From NCBI GenBank assembly GCA_047626725.1, contig JBLHSG010000016.1, positions 1-64,000 of the forward strand: DNA of 64,000 nt, given 5' to 3'. The translations under genes were made by a program, and so were the position numbers. A model generated the notes under the pieces. The model was given only the letters and a program-made list of their open reading frames with translations, did no database searches and was not told the origin of the DNA. This stretch comes from Ascidiaceihabitans sp034111945 (GTDB lineage: Bacteria > Pseudomonadota > Alphaproteobacteria > Rhodobacterales > Rhodobacteraceae). This document shows positions 46,368-53,668 of the stretch, piece by piece; the stretch's first letter is position 1, and each line of letters begins with the position of its first letter.

Positions 46368-46450
46368 ACACGTTTACCCTTTGGTCATCCCGTTCTTCGT
46401 GACGACCATACTAACTTAACCTTTGGGAGCCATAGTAATAATTGTCCGGC

Positions 46451-46524
46451 GCCTGCATGTCCTTGGTGTCAGACACTTCCTCCCTGTCAGACTGGCCGTG
46501 CCCTATGGGTGCGGCCCTTTTTTT
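46451..46524 (+). ncRNA. Candidate small RNA 1
   Basis: A possible promoter (TTAACC at 46416-46421, 17 bp, TAATTG at 46439-46444) predicts a start near 46451. The transcript of about 74 nt would carry TGTCAGAC twice (46467-46474, 46485-46492) flanking CTTCCTCCC, a pyrimidine-rich stretch complementary to Shine-Dalgarno sequences. It would end in a terminator with a 10-bp stem and seven U residues. Family unknown; the promoter is weak, the terminator strong. Confidence 0.4.
46494..46524 (+). terminator. Orphan intrinsic terminator (candidate small RNA 1)
   Basis: GGCCGTGCCC (46494-46503) and GGGTGCGGCC (46507-46516) form a 10-bp stem with two wobbles and a 3-nt loop, followed by C and seven T residues. 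It faces plus-strand transcription. Confidence 0.8.
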
Positions 46525-46605
46525 ATCACGTGGCCAAAGCCTTGGGCGGGCACTAAAAAATACAGTTTTATGTTGACCCCACGCGGTCTGGAACGTAGGC
46601 TCTGT

Positions 46606-46675
46606 CCAATAATAAGTCGGCCAGTCCGACGGGGAGACGACATTGGGAAAGGGAGCAGTAAATGCTCTCTTTTTC
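46606..46675 (+). ncRNA. Candidate small RNA 2
   Basis: A promoter (TTGACC at 46573-46578, 17 bp, TAGGCT at 46596-46601) predicts a start near 46607. The roughly 70-nt RNA folds plausibly: CCAAT (46606-46610) with ATTGG (46642-46646) encloses a GTCGG/CCGAC hairpin (46616-46630), and the transcript ends in a 10-bp terminator. The G-rich stretch between could be a seed. No known family is recognised. Confidence 0.45.
46648..46675 (+). terminator. Orphan intrinsic terminator (candidate small RNA 2)
   Basis: AAAGGGAGCA (46648-46657) pairs with TGCTCTCTTT (46663-46672) over 10 bp with one wobble, closed by GTAAA and followed by U residues. Confidence 0.78.
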
Positions 46676-46851
46676 TATTTCTAGCGCTTGATGTTCGATA
46701 TCAGGCGCAACAATTGTGACACCCCCGTAATACATCCTACAAATGACACGCAAAAATCTGCCCATCGGTTGCAAAAACTGGATCATTGGCCACTGACACT
46801 CGCAATCCGGCGTGATAATCAGGGGCAACGATAAAAAGTGGTGGACCAAAA

Positions 46852-47475
46852 ATGATGACTTTTCGCAAAATAACTTTGTTAAGTGCGGCGCTTACGCTGG
46901 CGGCGTCTGGAATGGCATTTGCTCAAGAAACGGCAAATCCCGAAACCGGAACTGCTTCTGGAACAGCGTCCCAAGTTGAATCACAGCTCAGCCTTGGCGA
47001 AGATGCAAACAAAGACCCTGAATTGGGTCAGCCCTATACCAAAGAAGAAATTGGTGACTGGGAAATGCGCTGCATCAGAACCGAAGCCGAAGAAGACCCC
47101 TGCCAGTTGTACCAATTGATGGACGACGGCGAAGGCATTCCGGTTGCTGAATTCACGATGTTTCGTTTGCCAGAAGGCGGCAAAGCCATTGCGGGCGCGA
47201 CAATTGTAGTACCGCTGGAAACCGCATTGCCAAACCAGTTGACCATCACGGTCGATGGCGGATCTGCACGTCGCTACCCCTATGCGTTCTGTAACCCGGT
47301 TGGATGTTATGCACGTATCGGCCTGACGGCTGCGGACGTGGCTGTGTTCAAAAAAGGATCCAGCGCGACAATCACGATTGTACCTGCCTTGGCGCCAGAT
47401 CAAAAAGTCGATCTGACCTTGTCCCTGACAGGCTTTACCGCTGGATTTGATAAATCATCGATCATTCAGCAATAA
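46852..47475 (+). CDS. ialB: Invasion-associated locus B (IalB) family protein
   Basis: The 207-residue periplasmic protein has a signal peptide (MTFRKITLLSAALTLAASGMAFA) and the IalB domain (about 60-200): IGDWEMRCIR, CQLYQLMDD, VPLETALPNQLTITVDGG and YAFCNPVGCYARIGL with the family's conserved cysteines. IalB is named from Bartonella, but in free-living Rhodobacterales homologues are common envelope proteins of unknown role. Two adjacent ATG codons are possible starts. It is monocistronic with a good terminator. Confidence 0.87.
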   Translation: MMTFRKITLLSAALTLAASGMAFAQETANPETGTASGTASQVESQLSLGEDANKDPELGQPYTKEEIGDWEMRCIRTEAEEDPCQLYQLMDDGEGIPVAEFTMFRLPEGGKAIAGATIVVPLETALPNQLTITVDGGSARRYPYAFCNPVGCYARIGLTAADVAVFKKGSSATITIVPALAPDQKVDLTLSLTGFTAGFDKSSIIQQ

Positions 47476-47498
47476 TCAGCTGAACATTAAAAATATCA

Positions 47499-47532
47499 GG
47501 GTGCCTTGCTGGACTGCGAGGCACCCTTTTTT
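47499..47532. terminator. Intrinsic terminator between ialB and the ketoacyl synthase
   Basis: GGGTGCCTTGC (47499-47509) pairs with GCGAGGCACCC (47516-47526), 11 bp with one wobble, followed by six T residues. Convergent genes lie on each side, and an AT-rich flank lets it work on the minus strand too. Confidence 0.88.
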
Positions 47533-47544
47533 ATGTCCGGAGAA

Positions 47545-48753
47545 TTAGACTGCGCGCAGGGCCAGCACTGCATTCATGCCGCCAAAGGCAAAGGCGTTGG
47601 ATAAAACCAGATCAACCTTTGCATCGCGCGCCTCGTTTGGGACCACGTCTAATGCGCATTCTGGGTCCGGTTCTTGGTACCCGATTGTCGGCGCAATTAC
47701 CCCGTCGCGCAGGGCCATGATGCAGGCCAGCAATTCGACAGCGCCCGTGCCGCCAATCAAATGCCCGTGCATGGATTTGGTCGACGAAATCATCAATTTA
47801 TCTGCATGCGGGCCAAAAACATCTGCAACAGCCGCGCATTCGGTTTTGTCATTTGCCGCCGTTCCTGTGCCGTGCGCATTGATGTAACCGACCTGATCAG
47901 GATTTACGCCTGCGTCCGCCAAGGCCCCTGCGATTGCCCGCGCCGCGCCATTTTTAGACGGTGTGACAATGTCCGCAGCGTCAGATGACATCGCAAACCC
48001 GGCAACCTCGCACAGGATATCGGCGCCGCGTGCGCGTGCGTGTTCGTATTCCTCAAAGACAAAAATGCCGGCACCTTCGCCCTGAACCATGCCATTGCGG
48101 TTGGCAGAAAACGGTCGGCAGGCATCGCGCGACATAACCCGCAACCCTTCCCACGCCTTGACCCCGCCAAAGCACAGCATTGATTCAGACCCACCCGTGA
48201 CCATCGCAGGCGCCATGCCGGTGCGCACCATCTGAAACGCTTGCGCCATCGCGTGATTGGAGGACGCGCAGGCCGTAGACACCGTAAATGACGGACCTTT
48301 GAGGTTGTATTCGATGCTGACGTGACTGGCGGCCGCGTTGTTCATCAGCTTGGGCACCACAAAGGGATGCACGCGGTTTTTGCCCTCTTCGTAGACGGCG
48401 CGGTAATTGTCATCCCACGTGCTGACGCCGCCGCCTGCCGTGCCTAAAACAACGCCGGATTTGGCTGCGGTTTCGCCGCTAAACGTGATGCCGGATTGCG
48501 CGATGGCTTCGGCCGCGGCGGCCAGAGTGAATTGGGTGAACCGATCATACAGCGACATTTGCTGGCGATTATACCGCCCTTCGGCCTCGAACCCGCGCAC
48601 TTGCCCACCGATCTGGATCGACAGGCGGTCAACGTCGCGAAATTCGAGCGGACCAATACCGCAACGCCCTTCGCGCATCGCCTCCATCGTGGCACTGACC
48701 GAATGGCCAAGCGCGTTGATGGTGCCCGCACCGGTGATGACCACGCGTTTCAT
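47545..48753 (-). CDS. Beta-ketoacyl-[ACP] synthase (KAS II-like, specialised)
   Basis: The 402-residue condensing enzyme has the full KAS catalytic triad: C162 in STACASSNHAMAQ, H294 in NAHGTGT and H331 in KSMHGHLIGG. It elongates an acyl chain on ACP. It lies 5 bp after a dedicated acyl carrier protein gene and shares an operon with an LpxD paralogue, so it is unlikely to be the housekeeping FabF, which normally sits with fabD-fabG-acpP. A special acyl chain for a surface lipid is the best guess. Confidence 0.88.
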   Translation of the reverse strand: MKRVVITGAGTINALGHSVSATMEAMREGRCGIGPLEFRDVDRLSIQIGGQVRGFEAEGRYNRQQMSLYDRFTQFTLAAAAEAIAQSGITFSGETAAKSGVVLGTAGGGVSTWDDNYRAVYEEGKNRVHPFVVPKLMNNAAASHVSIEYNLKGPSFTVSTACASSNHAMAQAFQMVRTGMAPAMVTGGSESMLCFGGVKAWEGLRVMSRDACRPFSANRNGMVQGEGAGIFVFEEYEHARARGADILCEVAGFAMSSDAADIVTPSKNGAARAIAGALADAGVNPDQVGYINAHGTGTAANDKTECAAVADVFGPHADKLMISSTKSMHGHLIGGTGAVELLACIMALRDGVIAPTIGYQEPDPECALDVVPNEARDAKVDLVLSNAFAFGGMNAVLALRAV

Positions 48754-48758
48754 GAACC

Positions 48759-49019
48759 CTACGCTGCCTGTTCTTTGACCAGGCGTTCGATGCCCGCGAT
48801 GATTTTGGCCACCGAAGAAATATCAAAATCGTCACTGTTGGGGGCGTTGGCATTAAACGGGATCGAAATGTCGAACTCTTCTTCGATCGCAAAAATGCTT
48901 TCAACAAGACCTAGGCTGTCTATGCCCAGATCCTCAAGCGTATTGTCCAAAGACACGTCCGACGTTTCAAGAACGGCCTGTTCTGCGATGATTTCGACCA
49001 CTTTGTCTGTGATGTTCAT
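48759..49019 (-). CDS. Acyl carrier protein (specialised, AcpXL-like)
   Basis: The 86-residue acidic helical protein has the phosphopantetheine site LGIDSLGLVE (Ser35). It differs from housekeeping AcpP in an extra loop (FNANAPNSDDFDISSV) and resembles in size and layout the AcpXL group that carries very long acyl chains for lipid A in rhizobia. It sits between an LpxD paralogue and a ketoacyl synthase gene, supporting a dedicated acyl supply. Confidence 0.87.
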   Translation of the reverse strand: MNITDKVVEIIAEQAVLETSDVSLDNTLEDLGIDSLGLVESIFAIEEEFDISIPFNANAPNSDDFDISSVAKIIAGIERLVKEQAA

Positions 49020-49049
49020 GGTGTCACCTTTTGCACTGATGGTGCTGAA

Positions 49050-50141
49050 TTAGTCCTTAGGCGCGTCTTTTGAAACCTGTTTTTGCAATCCCGCGACCTC
49101 ACGGAACAAACGCGGTAGACGGCGCATCAATTTATACAATTCGATTTGCTTGTCCATTTGGATGGCAGGATAGCCCAACATCACGCGGCCTGCAGGCACA
49201 TTCGACAGTACCTTTGTCGCACCCCCGGTGATGACGCGATCGCCCACAAAGATGTTGTCGCTGATACCGGTCATGCCACCCAGCACCACGTTGTTGCCCA
49301 AAACCGATGATCCCGCGATGGCCACGTGCGCGCAAATCAGGCAGTCGTTGCCGATGATGACATTGTGGCCAGTCTGCGTGTTGTTGTCCAATTTTGTGCC
49401 ATTGCCGACTTTGGTGTCGCGGATGGTGCCGTTGTCGATTGTACTTGTGGCCCCGATTTCAACGTCATCACCGATTACAACCGCGCCCAGTGAATGGATG
49501 CGGACCCACGATTGCGCGGTGGTTCCTTGTTGATCGCCAAGGGTTTCACGCGCCGCTTCGATCCCTGATTTCTCAGGAGAGACAAAGCTGAACCCGTCGC
49601 CGCCAATGCGCACGCCCGGTTGTGCGATGAACCGATCGCCGATGCGCACCCGCGCGCCGAGGCTGACCTGTTCGCGCAAGAATGCGTTTTCGCCCAGCAC
49701 CACATCCATGCCCACATAACACTGCGGCCCGATCACGCTGCCTGCGCCGATTTTCGCGCCCTGTGCGATCACGGTCAGCGGGCCAATCGACACGTTGTCA
49801 CCAATTTCTGCGGCAGGATCAATTATTGCACTGGGGTGAATACCCGCGCCAAACCCCTGCCCGCGGTCCATCATTGCGGTCAGTCCTGACATGGCAAATC
49901 GTGGGCGTTTGACGACAATTGCGGCCTCTAGGCCCATGGCTTGCCAATCCGCACCGTCCCAAACCATCGCCGCGCGTGCCTGTCCGTTTGACAGGTCAGC
50001 GGCGTATTTTGGATCAGATGCGAGGGCCAGATCGTCGGGGCCCGCACTGCCCGGTTCCTGAACAGATGTGATCAAAAGATCAACGGCGCCAAAGGCTTCT
50101 GCCCCTAGCGCCGCTGCGATGTCTTTGATTGAATAGCGCAT
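49050..50141 (-). CDS. lpxD: LpxD-like acyltransferase (UDP-3-O-acylglucosamine N-acyltransferase family)
   Basis: The 363-residue protein has the LpxD layout: an N-terminal uridine-binding domain (1-100), then hexapeptide repeats forming a left-handed beta-helix, and a short C-terminal helix. The segments VRIGGDGFSF, VVIGDDVEIGATSTIDNG, LDNNTQTGHNVIIG (with the general-base His) and GGMTGISDNIFVGD follow LpxD closely. Canonical lpxD lies with fabZ-lpxA; here the neighbours are a private ACP, a ketoacyl synthase and an L,D-transpeptidase, so this may be a second copy with a different acyl donor. Confidence 0.83.
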   Translation of the reverse strand: MRYSIKDIAAALGAEAFGAVDLLITSVQEPGSAGPDDLALASDPKYAADLSNGQARAAMVWDGADWQAMGLEAAIVVKRPRFAMSGLTAMMDRGQGFGAGIHPSAIIDPAAEIGDNVSIGPLTVIAQGAKIGAGSVIGPQCYVGMDVVLGENAFLREQVSLGARVRIGDRFIAQPGVRIGGDGFSFVSPEKSGIEAARETLGDQQGTTAQSWVRIHSLGAVVIGDDVEIGATSTIDNGTIRDTKVGNGTKLDNNTQTGHNVIIGNDCLICAHVAIAGSSVLGNNVVLGGMTGISDNIFVGDRVITGGATKVLSNVPAGRVMLGYPAIQMDKQIELYKLMRRLPRLFREVAGLQKQVSKDAPKD

Positions 50142-50171
50142 GTCAAATCCCCGAAAGCTTCGGGAATTGAG

Positions 50172-51779
50172 TTACCCCTGAACGGCGCGCAATGCCACCC
50201 CTGCCTTTTGCAAGGCATTCCAGATGCGCGCGTCTCTGCCATAGATATCACGACGATACTGTGTGTGACCTTTGGCGTTGGTGAACGCGGTGCGGTAGAT
50301 GATGTGCACAGGCACCGGGCTTTTTAGATTGACGCGCTGTTCTTTGCCCGTCGCCAGTTTGGACTGGAAAAAGCCCTTTGGATCGCTGGTTTGCTTGGCC
50401 AACAAAGCATAAGCAAAATCAAACGGATCGGCCAGACGCACACAACCGTGGCTATAGGCTCGGACTTCGCGACCAAACAGGTTCTTGGCCGGTGTGTCAT
50501 GCAGATAGATGTTGTGACGGTTCGGGAACATGAATTTCACAAGACCCAGCGCGTTGCCTTTGGATGGTGGCTGGCGCATGGCAAAGGGAAACGTCTTTTC
50601 CGTATATTGCGAGAAATTGACGTTGGCGCGGTTCACTTTGCGCCCTTTGTTGTCTGTGATTTCGATGTGACGCACAGCGTTGCGGTTGGCCTTTAGTGCT
50701 GGCAGGTATTCTTTGGTGACAATCGAACGCGGGACGTACCAGCTTGGATTGATAACCATGAATTCCATAACGTCCGAGAATTCCGGCGTTGGGCGATCAG
50801 ATTTGTTCGCACCCACAACAGAACGGGTTTCGAACGTCACTTTGCCGTTATCCATGATCTTGGCGGTAAAGTCAGGGATGTTTACCAGAACGTGACGCTT
50901 GCCGCGTTCCTGGTTCAACCAACGTTCCCGTTCCATCGCCACGATAACCGACTGCATACGCGCCTGAACGCTTTTGTTCAGCTCGGTGATTGTGCCGGCA
51001 CCGGCAACACCATCTGCGGACAGACCGTGGGCCAATTGGAACTGCTGAATGCCGGATTTCATCGCCTCGTCATAGGTTTGCGAAGACGAACGACGCATGA
51101 AGCCCATCGTGATCAAACGGTTGCGCAGGGCAACAACAGACGCGCCAGACTGACCAGGCTTAAGCGATTTGGCAGGGACTTTTGGACCCCAACCGCCTTT
51201 TGCCAACAGCCGTTCCATGCGCAGCTTTTCTTTCATCAACGCGTTGTATTCCATGGTTTTCGGCGCAAGCGCTTTGAAAAACCCTGTTGGCGAAGATTTG
51301 GAGAAGTTGACCAGATAGGACGTGCGATCGCGATACGGCACCTGACGCACAATGGCGGTGTCGATGCGGCTCGGGATCAAAACACCGGTCTGCAAATCAC
51401 GCGAATACTGTAGGAACGCGCGGCTCATCTCGACCTCGACCGCACCACGTTCGCGGGGGCCTTTTGCGGCTTTCATCTTGGCCTGAAGACCGGCGGCATC
51501 ATAGCGTGCGGCTGGCAGGCCATGCTCGGATGCGCGCGACAAGACCTTGATCAAGGCGACGCGGCGATTGCGTTCACGCCCCGTGCGACCAACCCAGATG
51601 CTTTTGTAACCGTTTGCCTGATAGAATGCCGCGATGTCTTTATCGCGTGCGGCGGCTTCGGCCACGGATTGTTTGAATGCTGTTACCTGTGCAGCGGCTG
51701 GTTTTGCCATGCTGAACAGGGACAATGCCAAAAGCGACATAGCCATAAATAGTGAAAATCGGTAAGCGCGCAGCGTCAT
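50172..51779 (-). CDS. L,D-transpeptidase (YcbB/LdtD-like) with peptidoglycan-binding domain
   Basis: From the ATG at 51779 (GGGGGAAG upstream) it has 535 residues: signal peptide (SLFMAMSLLALSLFSMAKPAAA), a helical region, a peptidoglycan-binding repeat (LKPGQSGASVVALRNRLITMGF, then FQLAHGLSADGVAG) and the YkuD catalytic domain with the His/Cys motif HDTPAKNLFGREVRAYSHGCVRL. The nucleophile is the Cys of SHGCVRLADP. It makes 3-3 cross-links in the periplasm. A small hairpin separates it from the lpxD-like gene downstream. Confidence 0.9.
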   Translation of the reverse strand: MTLRAYRFSLFMAMSLLALSLFSMAKPAAAQVTAFKQSVAEAAARDKDIAAFYQANGYKSIWVGRTGRERNRRVALIKVLSRASEHGLPAARYDAAGLQAKMKAAKGPRERGAVEVEMSRAFLQYSRDLQTGVLIPSRIDTAIVRQVPYRDRTSYLVNFSKSSPTGFFKALAPKTMEYNALMKEKLRMERLLAKGGWGPKVPAKSLKPGQSGASVVALRNRLITMGFMRRSSSQTYDEAMKSGIQQFQLAHGLSADGVAGAGTITELNKSVQARMQSVIVAMERERWLNQERGKRHVLVNIPDFTAKIMDNGKVTFETRSVVGANKSDRPTPEFSDVMEFMVINPSWYVPRSIVTKEYLPALKANRNAVRHIEITDNKGRKVNRANVNFSQYTEKTFPFAMRQPPSKGNALGLVKFMFPNRHNIYLHDTPAKNLFGREVRAYSHGCVRLADPFDFAYALLAKQTSDPKGFFQSKLATGKEQRVNLKSPVPVHIIYRTAFTNAKGHTQYRRDIYGRDARIWNALQKAGVALRAVQG

Positions 51780-52097
51780 ATCTTCCCCCAATCGAAAGTG
51801 TGTCCGCGAAAATTTGTAGTTCTGGTTTTGATTTATGCCAAACCCGTTGTCTATTCACATTTGCGCCAAAGCGCCCATAAAGCTGGCAGTTGATGCTGAC
51901 CTGCACCGTCATGCCCTGCTTTAGGCCGTTCTGACACTATTTGCGCAAAATATCGCCTAAAACTGTCGGTATATTTAGGGGGAAAGATTCAGTACTTGGT
52001 TCACGATTCGGTTTATGTAATAGATCAGGGGCATCTGGGGACGAGATGAAACACTGTGTAACATTGCAGTACAGGCGAACGGGACGGCACGTAAGAC
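51780..52097. other. 318-bp divergent intergenic region
   Basis: It separates the divergent L,D-transpeptidase and DUF882 genes and must hold both promoters. On the plus strand TTGGTT (51996-52001) and TAATAG (52018-52023), 16 bp apart, are the best candidate for DUF882. I see no gene or strong repeat; short frames on the minus strand lack ribosome sites. Confidence 0.45.
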
Positions 52098-52667
52098 ATG
52101 ACATCTAGTGAAACATCGGGTTTGACCCGCCGCGCTCTATTGGGCGCATTTGCAGCAACAACAGTTGCATCGGCACCGACATTTTCCAACGCAGCTGGCT
52201 TTTTACGCGGTGCGGGCGATATTCGCCGCCTGCGCATGTTCTCTGGTCGTACCGGTGAACGCATCGACATGATCTACTGGATCGAAGGTAAATACATCAA
52301 AGACGCGATCAAAGAAGTGAACTACTTCATGCGCGACTGGCGGACCGATGGTGTCAAAACCATGGATCTGCGCACAATTGATGTGATGGCCGCGGCCCAT
52401 AATCTGATGGATGCAAACGAACCTTACATGTTGTTGTCCGGCTATCGCAGCCCGAAAACAAACGCGATGCTGCGGTCACGGTCCGGCGGTGTTGCAAAGA
52501 ATTCCTTGCACATGAAAGGCCAAGCGGCCGATTTACGTCTGTCCACACGGTCTGTTGGTCAAATGGCGCGCGCGGCATCTGCATGTCGCGGTGGCGGTGT
52601 TGGTCGTTATTCCGGTTCAAACTTTGTGCACATGGATTGCGGCGTTGTCCGCACTTGGGGCAGCTAA
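52098..52667 (+). CDS. DUF882 (YcbK-like) peptidoglycan peptidase-like protein, Tat-exported
   Basis: The 189-residue protein has a twin-arginine signal (LTRRALLGAFAATTVASAPTFSNAA) and an M15/YcbK-type domain with SGYRSPKTNAMLRSRSGGVAKNSLHMKGQAADLR and NFVHMDCG, whose His, Asp and His residues would bind zinc. Such proteins are predicted D,D-carboxypeptidases or related. It is divergent from an L,D-transpeptidase, an arrangement that points to a shared role in cell-wall remodelling. A terminator follows. Confidence 0.88.
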   Translation: MTSSETSGLTRRALLGAFAATTVASAPTFSNAAGFLRGAGDIRRLRMFSGRTGERIDMIYWIEGKYIKDAIKEVNYFMRDWRTDGVKTMDLRTIDVMAAAHNLMDANEPYMLLSGYRSPKTNAMLRSRSGGVAKNSLHMKGQAADLRLSTRSVGQMARAASACRGGGVGRYSGSNFVHMDCGVVRTWGS

Positions 52668-52707
52668 CGCGATACGCTTTGCTCTCTTCAGCTAACCACT
52701 TAAACCC

Positions 52708-52734
52708 AACCGCCTTTCCCGGCGGTTTTGTTTT
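52708..52734 (+). terminator. Intrinsic terminator after the DUF882 gene
   Basis: AACCGCC and GGCGGTT form a 7-bp stem around TTTCCC, followed by a T-rich run (TTGTTTTG). Confidence 0.75.
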
Positions 52735-52765
52735 GTCCAAAGGTGTTGTTTTAAATCATTCAGCA

Positions 52766-52794
52766 TTGTGCCGACAGATTTCGAACGGTATATC
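52766..52794 (+). promoter_or_regulatory. Promoter of the tRNA-Arg gene
   Basis: TTGTGC (52766-52771) and TATATC (52789-52794) are 17 bp apart and end 9 bp before the mature tRNA 5' end. Confidence 0.65.
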
Positions 52795-52803
52795 GGGCAA
52801 TAC

Positions 52804-52880
52804 GGTCCCATAGCTCAGCTGGATAGAGTGCTCGCCTCCGAAGCGAGAGGTCGCTGGTTCGAATCCAGCTGGGACCACCA
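52804..52880 (+). tRNA. tRNA-Arg, anticodon CCG
   Basis: The 77-nt gene folds as a full cloverleaf: acceptor GGTCCCA/TGGGACC, D-arm with AGCTCAGCTGGAT, anticodon stem CTCGC/GCGAG around CTCCGAA (anticodon CCG reading CGG), T-arm with GGTTCGAATCC, and an encoded CCA end. It has its own promoter and no neighbouring integrase. Confidence 0.96.
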
Positions 52881-52890
52881 TTTTCAAAAA

Positions 52891-53568
52891 TCAGTCGTCG
52901 GCGACACGTGGCCCAAGATAGGGTTTGGTGCTCACTGACACGGTGCGGTGCAACCAAATCAAATCAACAAATGCGCGCGGTGCGTCCTTGCGAATTTCAA
53001 CGATCTCTTCTGCAAATGTACTAAGCAGCATTCCGATTGGTCCCGCCAAAGTACGCCGCATCAGCACCAGATCAATTGCGCCTGATCGCGTGGCGGCTGC
53101 CAAAAATTCATACTGGTTCAACAAAAACAACGACGCGTCGCGAAAACTGGGGCTGTCCACCGATGATGGCCCATCCAATTTGCGAAACGCATCCGATAAC
53201 GGACCCCTAAGCGCTGTTCCCCACGCGTTTTGATCACATTCCGCAACTGTTTGGCGCACAACGCTCGCGTTAATCAGATATTCGCGGTCCGTGCGCAGGG
53301 TCTGCAAACCTTGCAACGCATGCGAAATTCTAGATGTTTGCCACTGCGACCACGTGTTCGAAATGATCGCCAATGCAGCCACAGCCACACCCGCAAACAG
53401 GATCGGGCCCGTGTTGGGTTTGTCCGATGGAACAGCGTCGCGAATTTCAGCAACATAGGTCCAGCCAAGGCCAAAAACGACAGTCATAACAAGGATATAC
53501 ACAGGCCAATACCGCCACAGCGGGGGCATTGAAGACAGAAAAATCCGACGTAATCTAAAGCCAAACAA
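52891..53568 (-). CDS. Two-helix membrane protein of unknown function (DUF4760-like)
   Basis: About 225 residues. The N-terminus has two hydrophobic segments (roughly 20-37 and 54-72) and then a mostly helical cytoplasmic region (SRISHALQGLQTLRTDREYL, DASLFLLNQYEFLA, RKDAPRAFVDLIWLHR) that resembles DUF4760 proteins. The 53568 start is a TTG with GGAAT upstream; the ATG at 53529 has no ribosome site. It lies 100 bp downstream of the sufS side on the other end, with its own start region, so operon membership is uncertain. Function unknown. Confidence 0.6.
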   Translation of the reverse strand: MFGFRLRRIFLSSMPPLWRYWPVYILVMTVVFGLGWTYVAEIRDAVPSDKPNTGPILFAGVAVAALAIISNTWSQWQTSRISHALQGLQTLRTDREYLINASVVRQTVAECDQNAWGTALRGPLSDAFRKLDGPSSVDSPSFRDASLFLLNQYEFLAAATRSGAIDLVLMRRTLAGPIGMLLSTFAEEIVEIRKDAPRAFVDLIWLHRTVSVSTKPYLGPRVADD

Positions 53569-53668
53569 GCTTAGATTCCGACAGTCTCTTTTATGGAGTG
53601 TGTTTTGCTCATGGGATATACCTACGTTTAAATGACTGAATTGTCAAGGTTTGTGCCGATCAATCGCC

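Larger units (their letters stand above)
46368..46851. other. 484-bp intergenic region with two orphan plus-strand terminators
   Basis: No credible protein gene is present. The region carries promoter-like sequences near 46416 and 46573 on the plus strand, each followed by an intrinsic terminator (46494-46524 and 46648-46675), then an apparently featureless 175-bp leader for ialB. Because livM is already terminated at 44794 and the DUF853 gene is on the minus strand, these terminators have no protein gene to serve. Confidence 0.6.

Noticed and set aside
46423..46719. 98-codon frame across the small-RNA region
   Set aside because: It runs through two intrinsic terminators and has no ribosome site, so it is not a gene.
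52804..52880. tRNA-Arg as a possible integration site for a mobile element
   Set aside because: No integrase, direct repeat of the tRNA 3' end or cargo genes are nearby; flanks are ordinary core genes.
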